A DNA stretch of 64,000 nucleotides from an uncultured Bacillota bacterium (GCA_947426945.1 CANEFX010000012.1:1-64000); one strand, 5' to 3'. Positions 8,779-17,863 are shown, counted from the first letter of the stretch. Translations and numbers: made by a program. Notes: generated from the letters alone by a model not told the origin.

Positions 8779-9286
8779 TGCGATAGAGCTGGGCCTGACC
8801 ATTCCCCTCCAGCGACACTTGCACATCAAAACACTCCCTTACGGCCAGGGATCAGACCACCGCTTCTGCTGGGATATTCATATTATTTCGTTGCGGGGCA
8901 GGCCCAGTCTGCTGGCGGTCCACTGCCATACGCGATACACATTTGTGCTGTATGATCTCAATCGCCCGGAATGGGAGCGCCTGTCGGAAGTTTTTCTGAA
9001 TGGCTTGCGCCGTAGCCTGTCTGTCATCGGTTTTCCCGCAGAAGCGACGAAGGAACTATGCGGTTCAGAACTGCCTCTGTTCACCAGGACCCATGGCCGC
9101 CGGGAGGTGGCCTTTTTAAACCGCGCCTGGGAGGATGTGATAGCCGCGGAGCTGGCCCTGGACGAAAGCAGCCAAAGTCAGCCCCTGCTGGATCAGCTGG
9201 TCAACGCCAAACTCAGCCGCTGCGCGGGAATAGAAGGCCTGGATACAGCGGCAAGGCGGCTGACGGAGATACTTTCCCAAATCTGA
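8765..9286 (+). CDS. Hypothetical protein, DUF6933-like
   Basis: A 173-residue protein without signal peptide or membrane segment. The N-terminal half has the pattern WDIHIISLRGRPSLLAVH followed by RYTFVLYDL, resembling small DUF6933-type proteins in which a strand-rich module reads out a residue that can be stored as a cofactor or antidote; this likeness is from memory of the family pattern and is uncertain. The C-terminal half is helical. It overlaps the phosphoesterase by 14 bases and sits 14 bases ahead of yaaA, so it belongs to that operon. No catalytic motif can be recognised. Confidence 0.75.
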   Translation: MKRSNAIELGLTIPLQRHLHIKTLPYGQGSDHRFCWDIHIISLRGRPSLLAVHCHTRYTFVLYDLNRPEWERLSEVFLNGLRRSLSVIGFPAEATKELCGSELPLFTRTHGRREVAFLNRAWEDVIAAELALDESSQSQPLLDQLVNAKLSRCAGIEGLDTAARRLTEILSQI

Positions 9287-9300
9287 AAGGAGGGGGCTCT

Positions 9301-10059
9301 ATGCGCATCATCATCGCCCCGGCGAAGAAAATGGTAGTGGATACGGACAGCTTTGCCGTGGATAGTCTGCCTCAGTTTCTGGAGCAGACGGAGCGGCTGA
9401 AAACTGTCCTCCAGGGGATGTCTCCCAAAGATTTGCAGGCCCTTTGGAAGTGCAATGACACCATTGCCAAGTTGAACGTGGAACGGCTGGAGCAGATGGA
9501 ACTGCGCCATAATCTCACTCCGGCGGTTCTCTCCTACGAGGGCATTCAGTACCGCTACATGGCCCCCAGCGTGATGGAGACGACTCACCTGGACTACCTC
9601 CGGGAACACCTGCGCATCCTCTCTGGTTTCTACGGTCTGCTGCGGCCCTTCGACGGCGTGACACCCTACCGGCTGGAGATGCAGGCAAAGCTGGCGGTGG
9701 ACGGCTGCCGGGACCTGTATCAGTTTTGGGGAGACCGTCTGGCCCGTCAGCTGGCCACAGAGACGGATTTTGTGCTGAATCTGGCCTCCAAGGAGTACAG
9801 CAAAGCGGTGGAGGTTTATTTGCCCAAAACCGTCCGATTTGTCACCTGTGCCTTTGGAGAGTGGAAAGATGGCAAGGTCATCGAAAAGGGTACCAAATGC
9901 AAAATGGCCCGGGGACAGATGGTACGCTGGCTGGCGGAGAACCAAATCAAAAGCCCGGAGGATCTCCAGGCCTTCGACCAGCTGGGCTATCGATTCTGCC
10001 GCTCCACATCGGTGGGGAATCACACCGCTTATCTTTGGATACAGTCCCGCAAGGATTGA
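9301..10059 (+). CDS. yaaA: YaaA family peroxide-stress protein
   Basis: A 252-residue YaaA (DUF328/UPF0246) protein. Family hallmarks are the start MRIIIAPAKKM, YRYMAP near residue 80, the SGFYGLLRPFDGVTPYRLEM block near 105-125, and NLASKEYSKAV near 160. In E. coli YaaA lowers free iron under hydrogen peroxide stress and binds DNA. The ATG at 9301 is preceded by GGAGGGG at normal distance, so the longer frame running upstream from 9058 is not used. It is the last gene of the operon beginning at def; a modest hairpin (about 10058-10083) follows. Confidence 0.9.
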   Translation: MRIIIAPAKKMVVDTDSFAVDSLPQFLEQTERLKTVLQGMSPKDLQALWKCNDTIAKLNVERLEQMELRHNLTPAVLSYEGIQYRYMAPSVMETTHLDYLREHLRILSGFYGLLRPFDGVTPYRLEMQAKLAVDGCRDLYQFWGDRLARQLATETDFVLNLASKEYSKAVEVYLPKTVRFVTCAFGEWKDGKVIEKGTKCKMARGQMVRWLAENQIKSPEDLQAFDQLGYRFCRSTSVGNHTAYLWIQSRKD

Positions 10060-10178
10060 GCCGCTTCCTGGCCGGGAGCGGCTTATTCACCAAGACTGCT
10101 TCGACGGCCTCCAGCATCGGAGAATATCCCATATAAAATCCCCAGATTCAGGGAAAACTGAATCCAGGGTGATAAATT

Positions 10179-11072
10179 ATGGGATTTTTCCGCAGTACAA
10201 ATAGGACAGGCCCCTATTTTGAGGGCTGGTACTTCAAGCACCAAAACCCGCAGGGGCAGACTCTCGCGCTGATTCCCGCATTCCATATCGATAGAGAAGG
10301 ACACCGCACCGCCTCCCTCCAGATCATTTCAAAGGATCAAGCGTGGTGGCTGGAATACCCAGAGGCACAACTGCAAGTCTCCCGGCAGCCTTTCCAGGTA
10401 CAGATTGGACAGTCCAGCTTTGGCAGTCAGGGAATCGACCTCCATATCCGGCAAGACAATCTTTCCCTCTGCGGCTCACTGCGCTACGGTCCTTTTACCG
10501 CTCTGCGGTCTGACATTATGGGGCCGTTTCGATTTTTCGCAGGGATGCAGTGCGCCCACGGCGTCATCAGCATGGGGCATTCTCTGAGCGGCGCGCTGGA
10601 ACTGAATGGTGAGCATTTGGATTTTTCCGATGGAATCGGATACATTGAGACGGACCGGGGCCGCTCCTTTCCCGACAAGTACCTCTGGACGCAGTGCGTC
10701 TGGGACGGGCCGGAGCGCGGCAGTCTGATGCTTGCAATTGCGACGATCCCCCTGCCTGTGGGCGACTTCACTGGCTGTATCTGCTCTGTTTTGTACCGTG
10801 GCCGGGAATACCGCCTGGCAACCTACCGGGGCGTCAAAATTGACAAGTGGTCTCCCTCCGGTGCGGTGATCCACCAGGGGAAGTATCGCCTGGAAGTCGA
10901 ATTGCTAAACGAGCGGCGGCAGGCCCTCCGGGCTCCAGTAGAGGGCCGCATGGAGCGTACTATCCACGAGAGTCTCTGCGCAGAGGTGCGCTATCGCTTC
11001 TGGCACGGGGACAACCTCTTGCTTCAGCATACGGACCCCAATGCCAGCTTTGAATACTCCTCAGCAAGCTGA
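10179..11072 (+). CDS. Tocopherol cyclase-like protein
   Basis: A 297-residue member of the tocopherol-cyclase-like family (PF14249 pattern). It begins with TGPYFEGWYFKHQNP, then IPAFH, SDIMGPFRFF, GDGIGYIE-type DFSDGIGYIETDRGRSFP and KYLWTQC. Plant and cyanobacterial relatives cyclise a phytyl quinol to the chromanol ring. No tocopherol pathway is expected in an anaerobic Firmicute, so the substrate here is unknown; a quinol or another lipid is possible. The gene stands alone, behind a short hairpin (10145-10164) and a weak AGGG ribosome site 9 bases before ATG. Confidence 0.85.
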   Translation: MGFFRSTNRTGPYFEGWYFKHQNPQGQTLALIPAFHIDREGHRTASLQIISKDQAWWLEYPEAQLQVSRQPFQVQIGQSSFGSQGIDLHIRQDNLSLCGSLRYGPFTALRSDIMGPFRFFAGMQCAHGVISMGHSLSGALELNGEHLDFSDGIGYIETDRGRSFPDKYLWTQCVWDGPERGSLMLAIATIPLPVGDFTGCICSVLYRGREYRLATYRGVKIDKWSPSGAVIHQGKYRLEVELLNERRQALRAPVEGRMERTIHESLCAEVRYRFWHGDNLLLQHTDPNASFEYSSAS

Positions 11073-11978
11073 TTGCCCATACACGATTTCAACATCCTGT
11101 ACTGTGCCTTATATTTTGATCTTCTGCCCTTATCTTTGGATATAGCCCTGTAGAATTTGAGGGCCTGCTCTGGCAGAAAACCGTTGCAAAACCTTCCTGC
11201 CAGAGTTACAATGCAGACAGCAAAAATATGAAACGCTTCCCGCTCAGCACCGGCGGAAAACCGACGATCAGAGGCGGGAAACGTTTCTGACCACAGAACC
11301 TACCACAGACGCGGCCGGAACACATGGAAAACACCTCGTTAAAGAGGCTTGCAGATGAAATGAACTCCAGCGGAAACGGCTAAAAGGAGCAGAAACCAGC
11401 CGAAAAAGTTTTCTGAATCTTTTCGCATCCATAGTGAGACACATCCGACCCGATTTTCTGTTCCCCGATTTCCTGTCCGATTTGTTGGACTTTCCCCTGA
11501 AAATCGAATATTTGAGAAATCCAAAATTCGCAACTTTTTTCGCAGTGCTTTCTATTTGTTTGTAAAATCAATCAATTCGCCAAATTTATAGCAGTATTCA
11601 AAATAACTGACATTGGCCCGGGGATAAGGGCAGGGGCTCTGCCCTTGTCTCAGTGGTATCATTTTGACGATTGCTATAGTTAACGCAAAAACTCAGTTTT
11701 GATTGAACCAAATGAACACATCCATCAGCTTTGCTGATGGATGTGTTCATTTTCTGTGTGAGTGTTGACACACAAAAAGAAAAATTGTACGGAAAAGATG
11801 AGGGGAGCCTCTTCCGTACCAAAAAAGAGGGATTCCAAAAAATGGATTGTTCCTATCGTTTTTGATGCTGTGGACTGAAATTCCCCACCAGGATTTACTT
11901 CCAGATTACTGGAAACGTGGCAGTAAAGACCAGTGCTTTACCCGGCGATATAAGAAGTATCCCGGAAAATATATCAGA
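11073..11978. other. Non-coding stretch with several inverted repeats
   Basis: No convincing gene is seen in about 900 bases. It contains four inverted repeats: 11168-11176 with 11197-11205 (9 bp), an imperfect pair at 11229-11245 and 11271-11287, 11626-11633 with 11639-11646 (8 bp), and a perfect 20-bp stem at 11710-11752. The sequence is AT-richer than its left neighbour. It may be the remains of a mobile element or hold small RNAs. Confidence 0.5.
11710..11752. repeat. Perfect 20-bp inverted repeat with 3-base loop
   Basis: Left arm 11710-11729 and right arm 11733-11752 are exact complements around TTT. Both flanks are A/T rich, so it could end transcription in either direction, but the stem is longer than most terminators. 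Confidence 0.7.
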
Positions 11979-13511
11979 TCATTTTTCATACGCCAATCGC
12001 CCAAAGGTATAGGTTTTAAGAATGGGGATATCCGCAATTTCCTCTGTGGGCGTGGTGTAGGGATTTTCTGCAAGTACAACGAAATCCGCGTCCAGCCCAG
12101 GAATCAGTTTTCCTTTTCGGTCCTCCAGGCAACCCAGTTTCGCCGCATTACAAGTATACATTTGAAGGCCTTCTGTAAGACTGAACCTTTCTCCGGGGAC
12201 TGGGTGCTGCATTCCAATCATAATTGCGCGGAGGGGCTTCATTTCAGTTACAGAAAAATCAGAACCGCCGCCAACCAAAATTCCCATGTCAAGCACCGAA
12301 CGATATGGGCTGCATCTTTCGACACGATCACCGATAAAACATCGGTATCCTTCCATATCCATGCCCTCACAGACCTCTAAAAGCAACGGCTGCATTCCAA
12401 GTGCCACACCCAATTCTGCCGCCTTTAAAATTGCCCGTTTGGTGGGACATTCAAAGTGCTCGATCCGGTGTCGGTGATCCGCACGAGGATATTTTGCAAG
12501 CACTCTTTCATATACACGAAGGACTTGTTCAATCGCATTGTCTCCAATCGCATGAACAGATGCTTGCATTTCAGCCAGATGGACACGCTCAACAAAAGCA
12601 TATAGTTCTTCGTCGGAATAATAAAGCATTCCAAACGAATCCGGCCTATCCTTATAGGGATCAATTACAGATGCGGACCAGCCATCAAAAGCTCCATCAG
12701 CAAAAACACACATAGTAGCCCGCCGCGCAAAGTCTTGATCTTCCACTACACGGGCAATATCCTTCTCATTGGTACAGCCGTTGATCATGACCATAGGGTG
12801 AGTAGTAGTCTTGAATTGACTGCGATTTTCCCACAAAATACGCTGCATGGGATAGAAATCCTTCGTAAAGACGGTGGTAACACCATTTGATACAGCATAG
12901 TCATCCATTTTTTTGTATCCGGCAATCAGTTCATCCTTCGGCATAATCTGACTGATTTCTTCCAGCAGTGGCATACAGTAGGGATCAACCACCATACCGT
13001 TCGGTTCATTTTTTTTATTGGTCTCCACCCCGTCCACTTCTGGATTAAGATGCAGCCGTTCCACGGCGCAGGTATTGCACATGTACGGGTGAAGATCATT
13101 GTGAACAATCATGATGGGGTGAGATGTAGAAATCTGATCCAGTTCCTCCAGTGTCGGAAATCGCTTCTCTTTCATATTTTTGTCCTGGAAGCCGGCAACA
13201 AATATCCACTGCCCACTCGGTTCCGATTTAGCCCGGTCTTTTATGGCGGCCAATACTCCTGTAATCGTCGTCTCACCGTGCACTTGAACACCCGTCATCA
13301 ATGCGCCGCAAGGGCTGGTATGAACATGCGTATCAATAAAACCAGGAAAAATAAATTGCTCGGAATAATTCAGTACCTGGTCCATATCCTGCTCAGCGAA
13401 TTGGCCGCGGCCCCCTATTTCCTTAACGACGCCATCCTCTATACACATTGCTTCCACAAATGGATGTGTACAATCCATCGTGTAGATATTGCTATATACC
13501 AGCGTTTTCAC
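11979..13511 (-). CDS. YtcJ-like amidohydrolase
   Basis: A 510-residue metal-dependent hydrolase of the amidohydrolase superfamily (Amidohydro_3/YtcJ type). The first metal motif is GFIDTHVHTSPCG near residue 60, a later His/Asp set is VHAIGDNAIEQ near 325 and HRIEHFE near 350, and GGGSDF near 425 supplies the Asp ligand. Relatives cleave amide, imide or ring C-N bonds of varied small molecules. It is the third gene of a minus-strand unit with an MFS carrier (21 bases upstream) and a HisD-family dehydrogenase, suggesting uptake and breakdown of one nitrogenous compound. The substrate cannot be told from sequence. The coding sequence is AT-richer than most of the window. Confidence 0.9.
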   Translation of the reverse strand: MKTLVYSNIYTMDCTHPFVEAMCIEDGVVKEIGGRGQFAEQDMDQVLNYSEQFIFPGFIDTHVHTSPCGALMTGVQVHGETTITGVLAAIKDRAKSEPSGQWIFVAGFQDKNMKEKRFPTLEELDQISTSHPIMIVHNDLHPYMCNTCAVERLHLNPEVDGVETNKKNEPNGMVVDPYCMPLLEEISQIMPKDELIAGYKKMDDYAVSNGVTTVFTKDFYPMQRILWENRSQFKTTTHPMVMINGCTNEKDIARVVEDQDFARRATMCVFADGAFDGWSASVIDPYKDRPDSFGMLYYSDEELYAFVERVHLAEMQASVHAIGDNAIEQVLRVYERVLAKYPRADHRHRIEHFECPTKRAILKAAELGVALGMQPLLLEVCEGMDMEGYRCFIGDRVERCSPYRSVLDMGILVGGGSDFSVTEMKPLRAIMIGMQHPVPGERFSLTEGLQMYTCNAAKLGCLEDRKGKLIPGLDADFVVLAENPYTTPTEEIADIPILKTYTFGRLAYEK

Positions 13512-13532
13512 ATATATCCCCCCTCCGCATAG

Positions 13533-14957
13533 TCAAGACTCAATTAAGCTTTCGTCATATGGAAGCCCAGCTTCTTTGTTTTCAAGGGCCTTGCTGTAAA
13601 GCTCATATTTCTTTTTCGTCATAGTGTACTTGACCGCAGGAATAGCCGCGATTACCAACGCGATAGCGGGACCAAGTGCAAAGAAATAACGAATACCGGT
13701 CAAGACAGATTCAGGCTGGACAGCCAGCGCGGAATCAAATCCAATCACTTCCAGCCCAATGCCAAGGGCAAAAGTCCCCAATGCATTTCCAAATTTCATA
13801 AACAAACCAATCAGAGAGGTGTACAAACCATCAGGATGTTCCCCGGTTTTCAACTGCTCCACAATAGCAACATCATAAGACATGGCATATATCATAGTCC
13901 AGTATGCGGCATTGCCAAAGTAGCAAATGGGATAGATGACAAACAGGAGCATATCGCTCTGGGGCAGAAGCCCAACGGCTAAAAATCCGAGTGCCCACAT
14001 CAGAGGGCCGCCAATCATTACAGCCTTTTTTCCCAGCTTGTTAGCCAGGTAACCGACCGGGATTACCGCTATAATAACGACGATACCGGATACCAGATAA
14101 AACAAAGAGGATTTTGCCTCATCATACTCGTAAATATAGGTCATCACATAGACCAGCATTCCCGTGCCCAGTGTGACAACAACGTTAAAAAAGAATGTAA
14201 TAGCCAACAAACGTCCCAAATCTTTGTTTTTGAATGCGGCTATTGCATTTCGATAAAATTCACCCGCCCAGCCTTTGCTCTGCTCATTATTCGTATTTTC
14301 CAGATTGTGATTTCGAGGTTCCAATCCGTTCGTTGCAAAATAACAAATGTTATAGACCAATGCTACAAGACAGCCGAAAATAATGCCGGTTGCCGCCCAG
14401 CCCTTCGCATCACTGCCAAACATACCTGCAAAGAAGCTGACAATCAGTAGCGGCGCAGAAGTCGCAATCAAAGTTCCCGTATTCAAAAAAATAACAGCAA
14501 CAGAACGCAGCTTGGTTCTGGTATTAAAGTCACTCGTCAGCTCTGAGCCTAAAGCGGTATGGGGAATCACGCAGCTGGTCATCGCTACCCAATAGAACAT
14601 GTTGATCATGATGTAATAAACGGTCTTAATACCCAGTGGGAGATTTACATTGATGAACAACAGCGCGATGGAAACACCAAACAGCAAGGATCCCCAGCGG
14701 ATGAAAGGACGGCGCCGGCCATGCTTATTCTTGGTTCGATCGGACCACGCGCCGATCATGGGATCTGTTACCGCATCCCACAAAACTGCCACCGTAGAAA
14801 CAGTACCTGCGATTGCGGGAGAAATACCAGCAATCGTTGTCATAAAAAAGATGAAAAAAGAAAAAAATACGTTATATCCAATCCCTTCACCCAGCGCGCC
14901 AATTCCATAACATATCATGGTGCCCATACTTAACTTTTTGTTTTCCGGTTTCTTCAT
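13533..14957 (-). CDS. MFS transporter of the GPH (glycoside-pentoside-hexuronide:cation symporter) type
   Basis: A 474-residue, 12-helix carrier. The family signature is clear near the N-terminus: YGIGALGEGIGYNVFFSFF, then AVLWDAVTDPMIGAWSDRTK with the conserved Asp and RRPFIRWG loop. GPH carriers usually move sugars or glycosides with Na+ or H+, but members next to amidohydrolases can carry other organic solutes. It sits between the hisD-like gene (35 bases upstream) and the amidohydrolase (21 bases downstream) in one operon, so its cargo is probably the substrate of those enzymes. Confidence 0.9.
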   Translation of the reverse strand: MKKPENKKLSMGTMICYGIGALGEGIGYNVFFSFFIFFMTTIAGISPAIAGTVSTVAVLWDAVTDPMIGAWSDRTKNKHGRRRPFIRWGSLLFGVSIALLFINVNLPLGIKTVYYIMINMFYWVAMTSCVIPHTALGSELTSDFNTRTKLRSVAVIFLNTGTLIATSAPLLIVSFFAGMFGSDAKGWAATGIIFGCLVALVYNICYFATNGLEPRNHNLENTNNEQSKGWAGEFYRNAIAAFKNKDLGRLLAITFFFNVVVTLGTGMLVYVMTYIYEYDEAKSSLFYLVSGIVVIIAVIPVGYLANKLGKKAVMIGGPLMWALGFLAVGLLPQSDMLLFVIYPICYFGNAAYWTMIYAMSYDVAIVEQLKTGEHPDGLYTSLIGLFMKFGNALGTFALGIGLEVIGFDSALAVQPESVLTGIRYFFALGPAIALVIAAIPAVKYTMTKKKYELYSKALENKEAGLPYDESLIES

Positions 14958-14992
14958 TTACAATCACCTCATTTGCTTTTTAAGAGAAGTCA

Positions 14993-16258
14993 TCACAACA
15001 GCTCCATACGCAGCTCTGCCGCCCTGGCATGGGCAATCAGGCCCTCGCCGCGAGCCATGCGGGAAACCAGAGCGGCAATGGAATGCATTGCCGCAGGTTG
15101 ATACCGCTGGAAAGAGCATACTTTCAGAAAGGTGCCTACCCAGACGCCTCCGGCATAGCGGGCGGCCCGAGCAGTAGGCAGGGTATGATTAGTGCCGGAA
15201 GCGTAGTCTCCAAAGACCTCGCCTGTCTCCTGACCAATGAACAAAGAGCCGAAATTCACCAGTTTGGGCAGGATACTCTCATCCTTCACAATAACCTCCA
15301 GATGCTCGGGGGCATATTCGTTTGATATTTTCACCGCCTCGTCCATATCACTGGCCAAAATCACCTCGCCATAATTTGTCCAGGACGCTGAAGCGATACC
15401 GGCGGTTTCCAGCGCCGTCAACTGGGTCTCCACAGCGGCAATTACAGCCATACCCAATTCCCGGCTTGTGGTTACAACAATACCCTTGGCCAGCCGGTCA
15501 TGCTCAGACTGGGCCAGCATATCAGCCGCCAGAATACGGGGGTCTGCGCTTTCATCCGCCAGGGCAAGAACTTCGCTGGGACCTGCCACAAAGTCAATGC
15601 CTACCTGGCCATAGCATTGACGTTTTGCTTCTGCAACATACTGGTTTCCCGGACCGACAATCACGTCCACAGGCGGAATTTGAGCGGTACCATAGGAGAA
15701 TGCCGCAATACCTTGCGCACCGCCCACAGTGTAAATCTCGTCCGCACCAGCAATATCCATGGCCACCAGAGTCTTATAATTGATGGATTCGGTCCCCTTC
15801 ACCGCAGGTGAGCAGGCAGCGACCCGCTTCACACCGGCAACCTTAGCGGGGATAACCAGCATCAATGCACTGGAAAACAGCGGATAGGAGCCACCAGGCA
15901 CATAACATCCGCAAGATTCCACAGGAATCACCCGATGCCCCAGCTCGGAACCTGGAATAATGGTAAGCTTCTTCAGTTCGGTTAAACAACCCAACTGAGC
16001 TTGCGCAAAGGTGCGGATATTGTCGGCAGCCTGACGTAAGTCGGCCAATTCCTGATCAGTCATTTTAGCGTAGGCTGCATCCAACTCCTCGCGGCTGACC
16101 CGGAAAGAAGTACGAGCATTGCCATCAAAGCGATTGTTATATTCCAGTAGCGCTTCATCACCTCTCTCTCGAACATTTTGGATAATGCCGGCAACATTCT
16201 TTTTGCATTCAGCAAGCGTTTCGGCAGGACGGATCATTGCTTTTTTCAAATATTCCAT
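14993..16258 (-). CDS. hisD: Histidinol dehydrogenase family protein, outside a his operon
   Basis: A 421-residue zinc- and NAD-dependent alcohol dehydrogenase of the HisD family. Conserved blocks: GGSYPLFSS, GPGNQYVAEAKRQ, DFVAGPSEVL, MLAQSEHD (zinc ligands), NEYAPEHLEV with the catalytic Glu-His pair, GDYASGTNHTLPT and GLIAHARAAE with the C-terminal His ligand. True HisD oxidises L-histidinol to histidine. No other his gene is near; instead it is the first gene of a unit with a carrier and an amidohydrolase under a MerR-type promoter. HisD relatives such as HpsN oxidise sulfonate polyols, so a catabolic substrate is likely. Full retention of the HisD catalytic residues makes genuine histidinol activity possible too. 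Confidence 0.88.
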   Translation of the reverse strand: MEYLKKAMIRPAETLAECKKNVAGIIQNVRERGDEALLEYNNRFDGNARTSFRVSREELDAAYAKMTDQELADLRQAADNIRTFAQAQLGCLTELKKLTIIPGSELGHRVIPVESCGCYVPGGSYPLFSSALMLVIPAKVAGVKRVAACSPAVKGTESINYKTLVAMDIAGADEIYTVGGAQGIAAFSYGTAQIPPVDVIVGPGNQYVAEAKRQCYGQVGIDFVAGPSEVLALADESADPRILAADMLAQSEHDRLAKGIVVTTSRELGMAVIAAVETQLTALETAGIASASWTNYGEVILASDMDEAVKISNEYAPEHLEVIVKDESILPKLVNFGSLFIGQETGEVFGDYASGTNHTLPTARAARYAGGVWVGTFLKVCSFQRYQPAAMHSIAALVSRMARGEGLIAHARAAELRMELL

Positions 16259-16319
16259 GATTGCATGCCCCTTTGCTTGATTTTTTACACGACATAAATA
16301 GGCCTGTCCTGTATTCGTT

Positions 16320-16350
16320 ATTTTAATCTGCCAACCTTAGTCATTGTCAA
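16320..16350 (-). promoter_or_regulatory. Promoter of the hisD-MFS-amidohydrolase operon with 19-base spacer
   Basis: On the minus strand a perfect TTGACA (16350-16345) and TAAAAT (16325-16320) are 19 bases apart. Over-long spacers of 19-20 bases are the hallmark of promoters activated by MerR-family proteins, and a MerR-family gene diverges from the other side. Confidence 0.7.
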
Positions 16351-16381
16351 GCGGCAAATTTTTGTATATTACGGCATTTTC

Positions 16382-16411
16382 TTGACCTTACTATAGATTT
16401 CGTGATATAAA
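16382..16411 (+). promoter_or_regulatory. Promoter of the MerR-type regulator gene
   Basis: TTGACC and TATAAA are 18 bases apart, about 30 bases before the ATG. GGAGGAG stands just ahead of the start. Confidence 0.55.
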
Positions 16412-16442
16412 TAAATCATTACAAGCGCAGGAGGAGACTGCT

Positions 16443-17678
16443 ATGAAAATTGGACAGGTTGTAAAGCGATATAATGTCCCCGTTAATAGTTTGTACTTCT
16501 ATATCAATAACGGCCTGCTGGTTCCGCCAAGACGTAATAGCCAGTACATATTCGATGACCGCACACTGGAAGATTTGGAGTGGATACTGGAACTAAAGCA
16601 AATGGATTTCCCCCTAAAGACGATTCATCGTCTGCTTTCCCTGCGCCGCATCTCCAATTTCTGCTCCGAAGAAGATCAAAATGAACGCAAAGAGATCTTC
16701 TTAGCCCACGATAAAGAGCTAAGTAAAAAAGAAACGGCATTGTCTATCGCCCGCGAAAAAGTACGTTACGCCATTTGCCGGTTTGGCGACTATACAAAAC
16801 CAGGCGCCCAGTCTGGCGTACCGGTGGATATGTTAGGTCTTTTGTGCTGCCCGCATTGTGGCGGTGAATTGATGATGGACGGGGTCACTATGAATCAGCG
16901 CTATGTATTTCATGCCAATCTGAGCTGCGGCTGCGGCTACAGCGCTACTATTTCGGATGGCATTTTTCTTACCAATAATGTAAATACCAGTCTTTATGAC
17001 AAGCCTGACACTACTCGGGAACTTTATAGAGATCTTCCCTCCAGGACATTGAGTCTATTCGAGCGCTCATATCACTGGTTAGAAGAATACCTGCAAAAGT
17101 ATACCACTCCGGGCAAGGTGTGGCTGGAAGCGTATCCAACCGCTTGGTTTTTCTTTCATAATCATATAAAGCTGTTGTCTGAAAAAGATTTTTTGATTGT
17201 CATCGATAAATTTCCGGAGACTTTGCTTGCGTACAAGGCGGTCATTGAGCAGCAGAACCCACAATGTAAAATTTTGTACATCGCGGATGCCAGTATATCT
17301 CCGCCCATCCAAAAGGAATCCATCGACTGCTGTATGGATTTTTTTGCAGTCAACGAATATAACTTTTATCACGAGGGCTTGTTCCTGTCCAAAATGCTCC
17401 CATACTTCAATCGAAATGTTGAACTGTTCGGGGTGTATTTTTTCTTTCAGGACGGCAAAAAATCAGTAGCAAAATATTTGGATTCCTATCCGGAGGGATC
17501 ATCGTCCAATTTTAACATACACTGGTTTATGGAAGAAATAAATAAAGATTTCTGTGTTCTGGAAACTTTGGATTGCGGATCATCTCTGGACTCCGGGCAA
17601 AATCTGGGACTGGGTTTCCATATTCCAGGAGAAAAATTACACTTGCAGCCGTACCATGCAAGACTAAGAAAGCATTGA
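16443..17678 (+). CDS. MerR-family regulator fused to zinc ribbon and methyltransferase-like domain
   Basis: A 411-residue protein with three parts. Residues 1-70 are a MerR winged helix (MKIGQVVKRYNVPVNSLYFY), followed by a long coiled helix (to about 115). Residues about 130-180 form a Trm112-like zinc ribbon with CCPHCGG and CGCG cysteine pairs and the typical ISDGIFL ending. Residues about 195-400 follow the strand order of a class I methyltransferase, but the glycine-rich SAM loop is absent (VWLEAYPTAW occupies that position), so the domain is probably a sensor and not an enzyme. It diverges from the hisD operon and is its likely regulator, perhaps sensing the imported compound. The start has GGAGGAG at good distance. 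Confidence 0.85.
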   Translation: MKIGQVVKRYNVPVNSLYFYINNGLLVPPRRNSQYIFDDRTLEDLEWILELKQMDFPLKTIHRLLSLRRISNFCSEEDQNERKEIFLAHDKELSKKETALSIAREKVRYAICRFGDYTKPGAQSGVPVDMLGLLCCPHCGGELMMDGVTMNQRYVFHANLSCGCGYSATISDGIFLTNNVNTSLYDKPDTTRELYRDLPSRTLSLFERSYHWLEEYLQKYTTPGKVWLEAYPTAWFFFHNHIKLLSEKDFLIVIDKFPETLLAYKAVIEQQNPQCKILYIADASISPPIQKESIDCCMDFFAVNEYNFYHEGLFLSKMLPYFNRNVELFGVYFFFQDGKKSVAKYLDSYPEGSSSNFNIHWFMEEINKDFCVLETLDCGSSLDSGQNLGLGFHIPGEKLHLQPYHARLRKH

Positions 17679-17830
17679 TTTGATTTTCTCAACAGTATAA
17701 AATTTTATATTTATTTCAAAAACGTCGAAAATCGCCACGGATCATGTTACGGGCGTGAATATCCTTTTCCGGTCAACAAAAAAGAGCCCCAAAACTTGTG
17801 CGGGAACTCCTGCCACCACATAGTAATACA

Positions 17831-17860
17831 AAAAATGAGCGCCGGGCGGCGCTCATTTTT
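17831..17860 (-). terminator. Intrinsic terminator of the sigma/anti-sigma operon
   Basis: A 13-bp stem (17831-17843 with 17848-17860) and 4-base loop lies directly after the stop of the RsgI-like gene, with A/T runs on both sides. It may also stop the convergent MerR transcript. Confidence 0.8.
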
Positions 17861-17863
17861 GTC

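Noticed and set aside
11598-11822. A 74-codon minus-strand frame in the non-coding island
   Set aside because: It runs through the perfect 20-bp inverted repeat, has no ribosome site and no family pattern.
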